Position numbers and translations under genes: made by a program. The notes under the pieces were generated by a model. The model saw nothing but the letters and a program-made list of their open reading frames with translations. It did not search any database and was not told where the DNA came from. From the NCBI GenBank assembly GCA_964629575.1, contig CAZVUM010000023.1:1-64000 (forward strand): a stretch of DNA of 64,000 nucleotides, in the 5' to 3' direction. Shown one piece after another: positions 6,187 to 14,731 of the stretch (the stretch's first letter is position 1; each line of letters begins with the position of its first letter). This stretch comes from JAYPWI01 sp964629575. Lineage in GTDB: Bacteria; Actinomycetota; Acidimicrobiia; Acidimicrobiales; Poriferisodalaceae.

Positions 6187-7052
6187 TCGACGCCAACCTC
6201 ACGTTCGCCTTTACCGCCGGAATCGTGGCGACGGTCAATCCATGCGGCTTCGCGATGCTGCCGGCCTACCTGTCCTACTTCCTCGGCATCGAGGGCGGCG
6301 CTCGGGGCGGCGACCCTCAGGCCAGCGTGTTCCGGGCGCTCTTCACGGGCGCTGTCGTGTCCTCGGGGTTTCTGCTCGTCTTCGGTCTCGTCGGGATTCT
6401 GTTCACGCTCGGAGTCGACCAGATCCGCGAGATCGTGCCGTGGCTCGCCATTGCGATCGGCGTTGGGCTGTTCGTGCTGGGTATCGCTCTCCTCCGCGGC
6501 AAGCAGTTGATCGTGATCCTGCCCAAATTCGAGAAGGGCGGATCGGGCCGCGATCTGCGGAGCCTGTTCCTGTTCGGCGTCAGCTACGCCGTGGCCTCGG
6601 TCTCGTGCGGGTTGCCCACGTTCATCATCGTGGTCTCGACATCGGTCGGCGACGCCCAATCGGGCGTGGCCTCGTTCGTCGCGTACGCGCTGGGAATGGC
6701 GCTCGTTCTGACCTCTCTCACCGTCTCGCTCGCGCTCGCTCGCCAGAGCTTGCTCCACCGGCTCAGGGCCCTGATGCGCCATGTCGATCGGTTGGCGGGC
6801 GCGCTGATGGTTCTCGCGGGCGTCTACCTCGTCTGGTACTGGCTCACCGAACGGCTGGACTCGTCTCAGCGCGGCGTCGTTCTGCGAGTCGAGGAGTGGA
6901 GCAGCTCGATCAGCAACTGGGTGACCGACCTCGGCGGGGTCCGCCTCGGAGTCGTGATGAGCATCGTCGTCGCTCTCGGAGCAATGGCGGTGATCGCCGG
7001 CGGAGGAACGGTGAGCCCGGCGACCGAAGACGAGATTCCCGCAGGTTCCTAG
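6183..7052 (+). CDS. ccdA: CcdA-type thiol-disulfide transmembrane protein
   Basis: A 289-residue polytopic membrane protein of the CcdA/DsbD-beta family, which moves reducing equivalents from cytoplasmic thioredoxin to extracytoplasmic thioredoxin-like partners. The first helix has the conserved TVNPCGFAMLPAYLSYFLG motif (Pro-Cys-Gly-Phe), and the partner cysteine lies in SVSCGLPTFI (helix 4). About seven hydrophobic segments can be counted, the last near residues 250-275, so there is one more C-terminal helix than in short CcdA proteins. The start GTG overlaps the tlpA-like stop. The stop codon TAG is also the first part of a -10 hexamer for the next gene. Confidence 0.88.
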   Translation: MIDANLTFAFTAGIVATVNPCGFAMLPAYLSYFLGIEGGARGGDPQASVFRALFTGAVVSSGFLLVFGLVGILFTLGVDQIREIVPWLAIAIGVGLFVLGIALLRGKQLIVILPKFEKGGSGRDLRSLFLFGVSYAVASVSCGLPTFIIVVSTSVGDAQSGVASFVAYALGMALVLTSLTVSLALARQSLLHRLRALMRHVDRLAGALMVLAGVYLVWYWLTERLDSSQRGVVLRVEEWSSSISNWVTDLGGVRLGVVMSIVVALGAMAVIAGGGTVSPATEDEIPAGS

Positions 7053-7055
7053 ACT
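7050..7055 (+). promoter_or_regulatory. -10 hexamer TAGACT, leaderless start of 7062 gene
   Basis: TAGACT ends exactly six bases before the ATG at 7062, and its first three bases are the ccdA stop codon. This gives the downstream gene its own leaderless transcript. Confidence 0.5.
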
Positions 7056-7061
7056 GCCCCG

Positions 7062-7712
7062 ATGGCGCTGCACCTGGGGGACCACGACCTGCTGCGCAGT
7101 GACCGTCCCTTCGCCGAGCTCCTCGGCCAACCAGGCGTGAGCGAGATGCTGCATCTCCGGTCACGATTCGGGTTCATGGCGTTCCACGGCGGCTGGCTCG
7201 AAGAGGTCACCGACGACATCGCGGTCGCCGCAGCCGAGCGATCGGGCGCATCGCTCTACGCCGTCCTCCAGGGACCCGACGACCAGTGGCACATCCCGTC
7301 CCACCTCGTGACCCCCGACGAGTCGCCGAACCTGGCTGCGTTTCTCGACCACGTGGACGTGGTCGTCGCCATTCACGGCTTCGGTCGCCCCGACCTTCTC
7401 CGCTCGGTGCTCCTCGGTGGACGCAACCGGGATCTCGCCGAGCACGTCGCCATTCACCTGATTCGACACATCCCGCACTACGAGGTCCTCCACGACCTCG
7501 ACGCGATGCCCAAGGCGCTCCGGGGCCAGCATCCCCAGAACCCGGTCAACCTGGCCAGCGGAGGCGGAGTCCAGATCGAACTGCCCCCTCGCATCCGCGG
7601 CAAAAGCCCGATGTGGACGGGATTCCGGGGCCCCGGCCGGGTACCCCACCACGAGGCCCTGATCGACGGCCTTGCGTCCTCAGCCAGAGCCTGGGCCGAT
7701 ACCCGCGGTTGA
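7062..7712 (+). CDS. Poly-gamma-glutamate hydrolase-family (YjqB-like) protein
   Basis: A 216-residue protein resembling the PghP/YjqB family of zinc-dependent hydrolases: FMAFHGGWLEEVTDDIA (about residues 38-54) matches the family's HGGxIExGT-type zinc motif, LYAVLQGPDDQWHIPSHL (about residues 67-84) follows as in the family, and VVVAIHGF carries a further conserved His. Known members cleave gamma-glutamyl bonds in poly-gamma-glutamate or act in phage contexts; in Actinobacteria the substrate is unknown. Some motif residues differ (AFHGG for APHGG, no Thr-Ser after Glu), so function should be taken as family-level. ATG start with a -10 hexamer six bases upstream. Convergent with pdxH. Confidence 0.65.
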   Translation: MALHLGDHDLLRSDRPFAELLGQPGVSEMLHLRSRFGFMAFHGGWLEEVTDDIAVAAAERSGASLYAVLQGPDDQWHIPSHLVTPDESPNLAAFLDHVDVVVAIHGFGRPDLLRSVLLGGRNRDLAEHVAIHLIRHIPHYEVLHDLDAMPKALRGQHPQNPVNLASGGGVQIELPPRIRGKSPMWTGFRGPGRVPHHEALIDGLASSARAWADTRG

Positions 7713-7740
7713 TCTGTCGAAGATCAGGTCGTCCGCCGCT

Positions 7741-8388
7741 TCAGGGCGCCAGGCGGGTGAGTGACCAGGCGTCGCCCCGTCGCTGGTACACCAGGCGGTC
7801 GTGGAGGCGATGCTCGCGGCCCTGCCAGAACTCGATGCGTTCGGGGACCAGAACGAAACCGCCCCAGTGATCGGGGCGGACCGGATCTGCGCCCCGCAGG
7901 CCATCGTCGATCTCCTCATGGCGCGCGACCAGTGCGTCACGGGACGGGATCTCCCTGCTCTGATCCGACGCAATGGCCGAGATCCTCGACTCCCGGTCTC
8001 GGCCGCCGAAATAGGCGTCGGACTGCTCGGGGGTCGCTCGATGCACCGGGCCCGAGAAGCGCACTTGACGCTCGAGTGGCAACCAGCTGAACAGCGCTTC
8101 GGCCACCGGGTTGGCGATCAGCTCACGACCCTTCTGGCTCTCGTAGTTGGTGTAAAACGCGAGCCCACCGTCGATTCGGCCGCGCAGCAGGACGTTGCGA
8201 ACCGATGGTCGGCCTCGCCTGTCTGCAGTCGCGATCGCCATGGCGTTGGCGTTGTGCATTCCGAGACCGGTCGCGCCGGCCAGCCATTCGTCGAAGAGTT
8301 CCACGGGATCTTCGGGCGCGAGGGCTTCAGACAGGCCCTCAGCCATGAGGTCGAGGCGAACGGGTCGGAGGTCGGCTGGCTCGGGCAT
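7741..8388 (-). CDS. pdxH: Pyridoxamine 5'-phosphate oxidase
   Basis: Oxidises pyridoxine/pyridoxamine 5'-phosphate to pyridoxal 5'-phosphate with FMN. Recognisable family blocks are AMAIATADRRGRPSVRNVLL, FYTNYESQKGRELIANP (FMN phosphate binding), ALFSWLPLERQVRFSGPV and the C-terminal PDHWGGFVLVPERIEFWQG with RLHDRLVYQR, which closes the substrate site. I placed the start at the ATG at 8388 (215 residues, MPEPADLRP), the normal family length; the frame remains open to 8487 but would then overlap the divergent crcB promoter region. Confidence 0.92.
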   Translation of the reverse strand: MPEPADLRPVRLDLMAEGLSEALAPEDPVELFDEWLAGATGLGMHNANAMAIATADRRGRPSVRNVLLRGRIDGGLAFYTNYESQKGRELIANPVAEALFSWLPLERQVRFSGPVHRATPEQSDAYFGGRDRESRISAIASDQSREIPSRDALVARHEEIDDGLRGADPVRPDHWGGFVLVPERIEFWQGREHRLHDRLVYQRRGDAWSLTRLAP

Positions 8389-8429
8389 CTGTGCTGCAAT
8401 TCGGGCGAGGGCGTGGGGAACGGTTGTCC

Positions 8430-8771
8430 ATGACAGCACGCGAGCCGGTCGGAGTCGTAGTCGGCGCCATCGTGGGCGCGGGAGCACGGTGGGCCCTCGG
8501 CGAGGTCATCGACCCCGACGCCGCCCTGCTGGTGGTGAACGTGGTCGGCTGCCTGGTCATCGGGTGGGCTCTTGGGGCCGGTCACGGCGCATGGCTCACC
8601 GCCGGACTGTGCGGATCGCTCACGAGCTTCTCAGCGCTGGCTCTGCAGATCGCAGTGCTTCTGGACGGCAGTTCCTACGGCGCGGCAGTGGGGTGGCTCG
8701 GCGCAACGGTGATGGGTTGCGGGTTCGCCTTCGCCGGCGGGACGCACGCTGCCAGACTGGGAACCCGGTGA
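8430..8771 (+). CDS. crcB: Fluoride channel CrcB/Fluc, first subunit
   Basis: A 113-residue, four-helix membrane protein of the Fluc family that exports fluoride. The family signatures are visible: VVGAIVGAGARWALGEV at the N-terminus, NVVGCLVIGW (the conserved Asn of helix 2) and GLCGSLTSFSALALQ (the TM3 GxxGxxTTFSTF-type break that holds the central sodium ion). ATG at 8430 is used; the frame extends to 8391 but overlaps the divergent pdxH start. Overlaps the second crcB by four bases. Confidence 0.88.
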   Translation: MTAREPVGVVVGAIVGAGARWALGEVIDPDAALLVVNVVGCLVIGWALGAGHGAWLTAGLCGSLTSFSALALQIAVLLDGSSYGAAVGWLGATVMGCGFAFAGGTHAARLGTR

Positions 8772-9082
8772 CTGCGATCGCGTTCGTCGTCCTCGCGGGG
8801 ACCGGGGCGCTCGTTCGTTGGCAGACCTCCGCGCGCTACGGACCGGCTGCCACGCTCGCGGTCAACATCGCGGGGGCGTTCGCCCTGGCGGTTCTTCATG
8901 CCTCCGGTGAGGTGCCCACTGCGATAGCCGCCGGTGGATTGGGCGCGTTGACAACCGTGTCGAGCGTCGCAGGTCAGGTGGCGGCCGCCGAGGCACGACA
9001 CCGTGGTACGGGCGCTGCTTACGCGACCCTCACCCTGATCACCGGAATCAGCGCTGCCTGGCTGGGTCTCCAACTCGGCTGA
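8768..9082 (+). CDS. crcB: Fluoride channel CrcB/Fluc, second subunit
   Basis: A 104-residue CrcB homologue that starts at a GTG overlapping the stop of the first crcB (GTGA). Four hydrophobic segments, the N-terminal GTGALVRW corresponding to GxGAxxRY, NIAGAFALA with the helix-2 Asn, and GGLGALTTVSSVAGQ for the TM3 break. Gram-positive bacteria often encode two crcB genes in tandem that form an antiparallel heterodimer; the coupling here implies stoichiometric synthesis. No fluoride riboswitch is apparent upstream of the pair in the 41 bases separating it from pdxH. Confidence 0.85.
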   Translation: MTAIAFVVLAGTGALVRWQTSARYGPAATLAVNIAGAFALAVLHASGEVPTAIAAGGLGALTTVSSVAGQVAAAEARHRGTGAAYATLTLITGISAAWLGLQLG

Positions 9083-9111
9083 TTCGTGCAAGGTTCGCCA
9101 CCGCACAAGCG

Positions 9112-9147
9112 CACAAGGGGGTCAGACACGGGTCTGACCCCCTTGTG
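9112..9147. terminator. Bidirectional hairpin between crcB and serS
   Basis: A perfect 16-bp stem (CACAAGGGGGTCAGAC 9112-9127 with its complement 9132-9147) and a 4-base loop, between convergent crcB and serS. It reads well on both strands and is probably a shared terminator. It lacks a long T tract. Confidence 0.75.
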
Positions 9148-9183
9148 ATCTTGTGAAAAGCGGGGCCGGGAGGGGCGGCATTA

Positions 9184-10443
9184 TCAGGGCGTGGTGGGGG
9201 CGGGGATGAGGTCGTAGCCGAGGTAGCGCTGCAGGACCTCGGGGACGGCGATGGAGCCGTCGTCTCGCTGGTTGTTCTCCATCAGGAACACCAGCGTGCG
9301 GCTGATCGCGCACGCCGTTCCGTTGAGCGTGTGGAGCAGGCCGCTGTCGTCGTCACCGCGGTACCGGCTCCCCATGCGGCGAGCCGAGTAGTCGGTGTAG
9401 TTGGAGCACGACGTCACCTCGCGATAAGTCCCCTCCGAGGGAAGCCAGACCTCGAGGTCGTACTTCTTGGCCGCCGCGGCGCCCAGGTCGCCAGACGCGA
9501 TGTTGATCACCCGGTACGGAAGGCCGAGACCGCCGACGATCTCTTCCTGGATCGATCGGAGCATCTCGAGCTCTTCCCAGCTGGAGTCCGGGTCGCAGAA
9601 CGAGAACATCTCGACCTTGTCGAACTGGTGCACTCGGAAGATGCCCCGGGTGTCCTTGCCGTAGGTCCCCGCCTCGCGGCGGAAGCAGGAGGAGAAGCCC
9701 GCATAGCGGACCGGCAGCGACTCTCGTTCGAGCCGCTCACCTCGGTGGAGGCCGGCGAGCGCGACCTCTGAGGTCCCGATGAGGAACAGGTCGTCCCCCG
9801 CGATCTCGTACACCTGATGCCGGTCAGTGGGAAAGAACCCGGCGTCGACCATCATCTCCTCGCGCACCAGCACGGGCGGTACCACGGGGATGAAGTCGTG
9901 CTTCTCGAGCAGCTCGAGGGTCCACTGCACGAGAGCGAACTCCAGCCGGACCGCCGGGCCCATCAGGTATGCGAACCGACTCCCCGAGTTGCGCACCGCC
10001 CGGTCGCTGTCGACCATCCCGAGAAGTTCGCCGATCTCGGCGTGATCGTGGGGGCGGGCGGCCGTCCGCTCACCGATCTCGTGGACCAGCTCGAAGGCCT
10101 CTTCGTCGCCCTCGGGAACCGATTGGTGGGCCGGGTTGGGAATCTGCAACGCGAGCTCATCGACGGCGTCCCCCGCAGCGCGCTCGGCCTCTTCCAGGCC
10201 TTCGAGCTCCGCCTTGAGCCGTGCAGCTTCCTCGATCTTGGCCGGACGATCCTCCGGCGCAGCGCGGCCGATCTCCTTGCTCGCGGCGTTCTGTGCAGCG
10301 CGCGCCTGTTCCGCAGCATGCATCGAAGCGCGCCGTTGCTCATCGGCCGCGAGCAACTGGTCGATCGTCGCTGAGTCGACGCCCTTCTTGATGGCGCCGG
10401 CGCGATAGTCGGGTTCGTCGCGGAGTCGTCGAAGGTCGATCAC
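9184..10443 (-). CDS. serS: Seryl-tRNA synthetase
   Basis: Charges tRNA-Ser. The 419-residue protein has the N-terminal coiled-coil tRNA-binding arm (about residues 30-105, rich in Ala/Glu/Arg) and a class II catalytic core: motif 2 around RYAGFSSCFRREAGTYGKDTRGIFRVHQF and motif 3 around NGTACAISRTLVFLMENNQ, with the TSEVALAG serine loop. The GTG at 10443 gives the standard MIDLRRLRDEPD start. It is the last gene before the oxidase operon on the same strand, 49 bases after the subunit IV stop. Confidence 0.97.
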   Translation of the reverse strand: MIDLRRLRDEPDYRAGAIKKGVDSATIDQLLAADEQRRASMHAAEQARAAQNAASKEIGRAAPEDRPAKIEEAARLKAELEGLEEAERAAGDAVDELALQIPNPAHQSVPEGDEEAFELVHEIGERTAARPHDHAEIGELLGMVDSDRAVRNSGSRFAYLMGPAVRLEFALVQWTLELLEKHDFIPVVPPVLVREEMMVDAGFFPTDRHQVYEIAGDDLFLIGTSEVALAGLHRGERLERESLPVRYAGFSSCFRREAGTYGKDTRGIFRVHQFDKVEMFSFCDPDSSWEELEMLRSIQEEIVGGLGLPYRVINIASGDLGAAAAKKYDLEVWLPSEGTYREVTSCSNYTDYSARRMGSRYRGDDDSGLLHTLNGTACAISRTLVFLMENNQRDDGSIAVPEVLQRYLGYDLIPAPTTP

Positions 10444-10492
10444 AGAAGTCGAACGTATCGAAGTGGCGAGGGCTCCGAGGCCCTCATTCGGG

Positions 10493-10852
10493 TCAGCAGA
10501 ACTCGCCGATGTCGCAGCCCGCCGGGTCCTGCCAGAACACCATCGAGGTACCCATGGCCGCGAACACCGCGAGCGCGAGAACGAGGGCGGCCACGAAGAC
10601 CCAGGAGAGGATCTTGCTGTCGAACTTCAGGTGCATGAAGTAGGCGACCACGATCCAGAACTTGACGACCATCAAGATGAGGAGCGAAGGCACCTCGAGT
10701 GCACCGAAGTCGAAGAAGTAGGTCGAGACCTCGACGGCCGTCAGGATCGCCAAGATGATGGCGATCCCGATGTAGCCGAGATCGCTCAGGCCATGGCTCT
10801 CGTGCTCGTCGTGCCCGTGGGCGTTCGCAGCGGTGTCTGTTGCCGTGCTCAT
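10493..10852 (-). CDS. Cytochrome c oxidase subunit IV
   Basis: A 119-residue membrane protein of the prokaryotic cytochrome c oxidase subunit IV (COX4_pro) family with three helices: about residues 25-45, 52-75 (LLILMVVKFWIVVAYFMHLKF, the family signature with FMHL) and 82-102. The N-terminus is His/Glu/Asp rich (NAHGHDEHESHG), resembling acidic-histidine tails on two other proteins in the operon. It ends the operon, nine bases after the ctaE-like gene, and presumably stabilises the caa3 complex. Confidence 0.88.
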   Translation of the reverse strand: MSTATDTAANAHGHDEHESHGLSDLGYIGIAIILAILTAVEVSTYFFDFGALEVPSLLILMVVKFWIVVAYFMHLKFDSKILSWVFVAALVLALAVFAAMGTSMVFWQDPAGCDIGEFC

Positions 10853-10861
10853 CGGAACTCC

Positions 10862-11506
10862 TTACGGGATCAGGTAGACGACCGCGAAGATCACGATCCA
10901 CACGATGTCGACGAAGTGCCAGTACAGGCCGATGATCTCCACCGTCTCGGCGCGGTCGACGGTCAGCGAGCCTCGCTGGATCAGAGCGACCAGCGACACC
11001 AGCATGACGATTCCGAGCGACACGTGAACGCCGTGGAAGCCGGTCAGGGTGTAGAAGGCCGACGAGGAGATGTTCGTCGTGTAGCCCAGGCCCTCGCGGT
11101 AGAACGTGGTGAACTCGTACACCTGACCGGCGATGAAGATGGAACCGAGAGCAGCGGTCGTGAGCAACCAGAGCTTGCATCGCTCGAGGTTGCCCTCGAC
11201 GATGGCCGCCACGGCCAGGACCATCGTGAGCGAGCTCATCAGGAGAACGAACGAGCTGACCGACGTAAACGGGATGTCGAAGAGATCGGCGGCCGTGGGC
11301 CCGTGGGTGTCTGGACCGGTGCGGTTGCGCAGCAGCAGGTAGGTCGAGATCAACGCGCCGAACAGCAGGCAGTCCGAACCGAGAAAGCTCCACATGGTGA
11401 GCTTCTCGTTGGACACCCCGGTCGACAGCGGCGGGTGCTCGAGCTCGTCGTAGTGCGTCGGCCCGTACGCCAATTCGGGTGCATCGGCAGTGGTCGAATC
11501 AGCCAA
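10862..11506 (-). CDS. ctaE: Cytochrome c oxidase subunit III
   Basis: Subunit III of the caa3 oxidase, five transmembrane helices. Family features: KLTMWSFLGSDCLLFGALIS near residue 35, YEFTTFYREGLGY and the block TLTGFHGVHVSLGIVMLV, whose conserved GFHGxHV and C-terminal YWHFVDIVWIVIF are diagnostic. I start it at the TTG (11506) that overlaps the ctaD stop region, giving 214 residues; no ATG occurs before the first helix. The frame remains open far upstream inside ctaD, but that part is not coding. Overlap implies translational coupling to ctaD. Confidence 0.9.
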   Translation of the reverse strand: MADSTTADAPELAYGPTHYDELEHPPLSTGVSNEKLTMWSFLGSDCLLFGALISTYLLLRNRTGPDTHGPTAADLFDIPFTSVSSFVLLMSSLTMVLAVAAIVEGNLERCKLWLLTTAALGSIFIAGQVYEFTTFYREGLGYTTNISSSAFYTLTGFHGVHVSLGIVMLVSLVALIQRGSLTVDRAETVEIIGLYWHFVDIVWIVIFAVVYLIP

Positions 11507-13538
11507 CGGGGGCCCCCTCGGTGCTGTCTGCTTCCGCCGCGTCGTCGCCTTCGCTCGGGGCCTCGCTGGCCACCGCGGCACCGTCACCATCGTCACCATC
11601 GTCACTGTGATGGTCGTGATCGTGCCCGGCGTTAGGGTCGGTCGGAGGTTCGAGGCTCCAGCCGTACATGGACCCGAGCAGCAGCACGAGCCCGATCCCG
11701 GCCATCCAGAGGTTGTAGATGATCCCGAGACCGATGAGCGGGAAGGCCGCAGCCAACACGATCGGCCAATAGGACGGGCTCGGCAAGTGCGGGTGCTGAT
11801 CACCCTTCTGGGCGATCGCGTTGCCGTCCGCCACCTTGCGCAGCTTGCCCGACTCGTCCCGCTGGTACTTCTTGTGCCAGAAGTCGTCGAGATCGGTGAC
11901 GACGGGGACATAGTCGAAATTGTGCTCGGGAGCGGGCGACGGGATCGCCCACTCGAGGGTGCGGCCGTCCCACGGATCCGGTGGCGCCTGGGGGACCGTG
12001 CCCCTGCGGTAGCCGCTCCACGTCTTCAAGATGTTGTAGGCGAAGACCAGCATCGCGATCAGGATCACGAACGCACCGATCGTGGCGACCGCGTTCCAGA
12101 AATCGAAGCCGTCCTCGGGGCCGTACTGGCTGTGGCGGCGAGCCATGCCCTGCAGGCCGAGGATGTGCATCGGGCCGAACGTGGTGTTGAACCCGATGAG
12201 CACCAGCCAGAAGTGCCACCTCCCAAGCCGTTCGTTGAGTTGGTAGCCGAACGCCTTGGGCCACCAGAAGTACATGCCGGCGAACAGACCCATGAGCGCG
12301 CCGCCGAACAGCACATAGTGGAAGTGGGCGACGATGAAGTAGGTGTCGGTCTGCTGGGTGTCGCCGGCGGCCACGGAGTGCATCACCCCCGAGAGCCCAC
12401 CGATCGTGAACATCGACACGAGCGAGATGCCGAACATCATCGGCACGGTGAAGGTGATGCGTCCGCCCCACATCGTGAAGATCCAGTTGAGGATCTTCAC
12501 CCCGGTGGGGACCGCGATGAACATCGTCGTCGCAGAGAACGCGGCCACCCCGACAGGCCCGACCCCTGAAGTGAACATGTGGTGCACCCAGACGCCCCAC
12601 CCCATGAAGCCGATGGCGGCACCCGACAGCACCACCACCGGGTAACCGAAGAGCGGCTTGCGGGAGAACACCGGTAGGACCTCGGACACGATGCCGAACG
12701 CTGGAAGGACGAGGATGTACACCTCGGGATGCCCGAAGATCCAGAACAAGTGCTGCCACAGCAAGGGGTCGGCGCCCATCGCCACGTTGAAGAAGTTGGC
12801 GTCGAAACTGCGGTCGAAGGTGAGCAGCACCAGGGCGACGGTGATGACCGGCAGGGCGGTCACCAAGAGGATCTGCACCACCAGGGCCATCCAGGTGAAG
12901 ACCGGCATGCGCAGCAGGGTCATGCCAGGCGCCCGCATGTTGAGGATCGTCACGGTCAGGTTGATCGCTCCGACCAACGAGGCAATACCTGCAATCTGCA
13001 AACCGACGGCGTAGAAGTCCATGCCAGAGCCGGCGCTGTAGAGCGAGCCGGTGTTGGGGGCGTAGGCGAACCAACCGCCGTTGGGGGCGCCCCCCACGAA
13101 CCAGCTGATGTTGATGAAGATGCCGGCGAAAGCGAAGATCCACAGGCCCAGTGCGTTGAGTCGTGGGAACGCCACGTCACGAGCACCGACCTGGAGCGGC
13201 ACCAGATAGTTCGCGAAGGCGTTCGCCAACGGCATGACCACGAAGAACACCATCGTGACGGCGTGCATCGTGAACAGCTGGTTGTACTGATCGGCGGTCA
13301 GAACCGTGCCGTTGGGCCTGAACAGCTGCGTGCGGACCAGCAGCGCCTCCACACCGCCCACGAAGAACCAGAACATGGCGAGGGTGCCATACATGATGCC
13401 GATCTTCTTGTGATCGACCGTGAACACCCACTCCTTCCAGCCTGTGGCGTGGGTGGGGCGTCGGAACGCACCGATGTCGGGCGCGCTGTCACCGCTCTCG
13501 AGTTCGAGGACTTCTGGTCGTTCCTCGGTGAGTGCCAT
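11499..13538 (-). CDS. ctaD: Cytochrome c oxidase subunit I, catalytic
   Basis: Catalytic subunit I of an A-type caa3 oxidase, 679 residues. All redox ligands are present: His92 in FTMHAVTM for heme a, His270 with Glu272 and Tyr274 in GHPEVY plus His319-His320 in WVHHMF for CuB, His405 for heme a3 and His407 for heme a in VAHFHYVLFGG, and the K-channel Lys348. After the 12-helix core come about 100 more residues holding HPHLPSPSYWPIVL and two further helices, similar to the small actinobacterial subunit IV fused to the C-terminus, then a soluble His/Asp-rich tail (GHDHDHHSDDGDDGDG). Start ATG 13538. It lies in the operon after ctaC. Confidence 0.96.
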   Translation of the reverse strand: MALTEERPEVLELESGDSAPDIGAFRRPTHATGWKEWVFTVDHKKIGIMYGTLAMFWFFVGGVEALLVRTQLFRPNGTVLTADQYNQLFTMHAVTMVFFVVMPLANAFANYLVPLQVGARDVAFPRLNALGLWIFAFAGIFINISWFVGGAPNGGWFAYAPNTGSLYSAGSGMDFYAVGLQIAGIASLVGAINLTVTILNMRAPGMTLLRMPVFTWMALVVQILLVTALPVITVALVLLTFDRSFDANFFNVAMGADPLLWQHLFWIFGHPEVYILVLPAFGIVSEVLPVFSRKPLFGYPVVVLSGAAIGFMGWGVWVHHMFTSGVGPVGVAAFSATTMFIAVPTGVKILNWIFTMWGGRITFTVPMMFGISLVSMFTIGGLSGVMHSVAAGDTQQTDTYFIVAHFHYVLFGGALMGLFAGMYFWWPKAFGYQLNERLGRWHFWLVLIGFNTTFGPMHILGLQGMARRHSQYGPEDGFDFWNAVATIGAFVILIAMLVFAYNILKTWSGYRRGTVPQAPPDPWDGRTLEWAIPSPAPEHNFDYVPVVTDLDDFWHKKYQRDESGKLRKVADGNAIAQKGDQHPHLPSPSYWPIVLAAAFPLIGLGIIYNLWMAGIGLVLLLGSMYGWSLEPPTDPNAGHDHDHHSDDGDDGDGAAVASEAPSEGDDAAEADSTEGAPVG

Positions 13539-13570
13539 GGGTTTCGGTCTCCTCGGCCAGAGTCAGGCGG

Positions 13571-14731
13571 TCAGGGCAGGATCGGCGCTGGGCCGAGAGT
13601 CATCAGGAAAGCAACGACGTCGTCGAGGTCGTCGTCGGACAGCGTGTCCACGAAGGACGGCATGCCCTGGAAGTTGTCGGGGTTCATCGGTTTCTGGCTC
13701 GGGGCGTCACGCACCCACTCGCGCAGATCCGCGATGTTGACGGCTCCGTCGTCCTCGTAGAGGTCGAACAGCGCACCGGCGAACGACACGCGGCTCATGA
13801 GGTGGGTGAGTCTCGGGGCCACACCCGACCGCAACTCGACAGGCGTCGTCTCGAGGGCGGCTGCGTACGCCGGGTCGCCGTTCTCGATCACGTGGCAGCT
13901 GACGCAGTGCTGAGCGAAGACCGCAGCGCCATCGGCTGCGCTACCGGTGGTCGGCAGCGAGGCCTGGGTCTGCTGCACCCGCAGCCACTCTTGGTAGTCG
14001 GCATCATCGAGCGCCACGGCCCGAACCTGCATGTTGGCGTGGCTCAGACCGCAGAACTCGACACACTCACCCCAGTAGATGCCAGGCTCCTGGGCGCTGA
14101 TGCGCCAGTCGTGCACGCGTCCGGGGACGGCGTCCTTCTTGCCGTTGAGCTCCGGAACCCAGAACGAGTGGATGACGTCGTTGGAGTGGATCTCGAGGTT
14201 TACCTCGACATCGACCGGAATCACGATGTCGTTCGCCGTCACGATGTCGTAGGTGCCGTCGCCGTCGAGGTCGTAGCTGAACTGCCACCACCACTGTTGG
14301 CCCTCGACCTTGATGGTCGGGCCGTCGGACTTCTCGTGCAGGTCGAAAATCGAAGGCAGGGTGACGACCGCGAGAACGACGAGCATCCCGACGGGGATCA
14401 GGGTCATCAGGATTTCGGCGTTGCGGCTGCCGTGGCTCTGCTCGGGCAGATCGTCCGGATCGTCGTCGGGGCGGGCCCGGAACTTGATGATCACCACAAC
14501 GACGAGGACCGCGACGAAGATCCCAACCGCCGCCGCCATCCAACCCGAGAGCTGATTGATCCACCAGATGTCCTCGGCGTTGTCACCCTTGGGTTTCGTC
14601 GGGTCGAGGCGGCCCGAGGCACACGACGCCAGGACCAAGGCCATCGCGACCAGGCCGAACACGCGGCCGCGACGCAGGGAGGAGGGTCGGTGTCCCATGT
14701 GCATCTTTCGATCGGATCGACGCGCCATCAC
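13571..14731 (-). CDS. ctaC: Cytochrome c oxidase subunit II with fused cytochrome c
   Basis: Subunit II of a caa3 oxidase, 386 residues. A lipoprotein-like signal (LVAMALVLASC, Cys37) is followed by two membrane helices (about 60-82 and 107-125) and the cupredoxin domain. The CuA ligands are visible: His188 (HSFWVPEL), Cys223, Cys227, His231 and Met234 in GECVEFCGLSHANM. A C-terminal cytochrome c domain carries the heme motif CVSCH (276-280) and a Met in the last third, so the protein accepts electrons directly. Starts GTG 14731 or ATG 14728 overlap the stop of the membrane protein upstream. Confidence 0.95.
   Translation of the reverse strand: MMARRSDRKMHMGHRPSSLRRGRVFGLVAMALVLASCASGRLDPTKPKGDNAEDIWWINQLSGWMAAAVGIFVAVLVVVVIIKFRARPDDDPDDLPEQSHGSRNAEILMTLIPVGMLVVLAVVTLPSIFDLHEKSDGPTIKVEGQQWWWQFSYDLDGDGTYDIVTANDIVIPVDVEVNLEIHSNDVIHSFWVPELNGKKDAVPGRVHDWRISAQEPGIYWGECVEFCGLSHANMQVRAVALDDADYQEWLRVQQTQASLPTTGSAADGAAVFAQHCVSCHVIENGDPAYAAALETTPVELRSGVAPRLTHLMSRVSFAGALFDLYEDDGAVNIADLREWVRDAPSQKPMNPDNFQGMPSFVDTLSDDDLDDVVAFLMTLGPAPILP

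Noticed and set aside
7741..8388. Possible heme-degrading or general flavin oxidase instead of PdxH
   Set aside because: The C-terminal WGGFVLVPERIEFWQG and RLHDR blocks are specific to pyridoxamine 5'-phosphate oxidase.
8389..8429. A fluoride riboswitch upstream of the crcB pair
   Set aside because: The spacer to the divergent pdxH is only about 40 bases and contains no pseudoknot pattern I can recognise.
10463..14731. Several long plus-strand frames across the oxidase operon
   Set aside because: They are antisense to conserved oxidase genes and show repetitive Arg/His/Asp composition without any motif.
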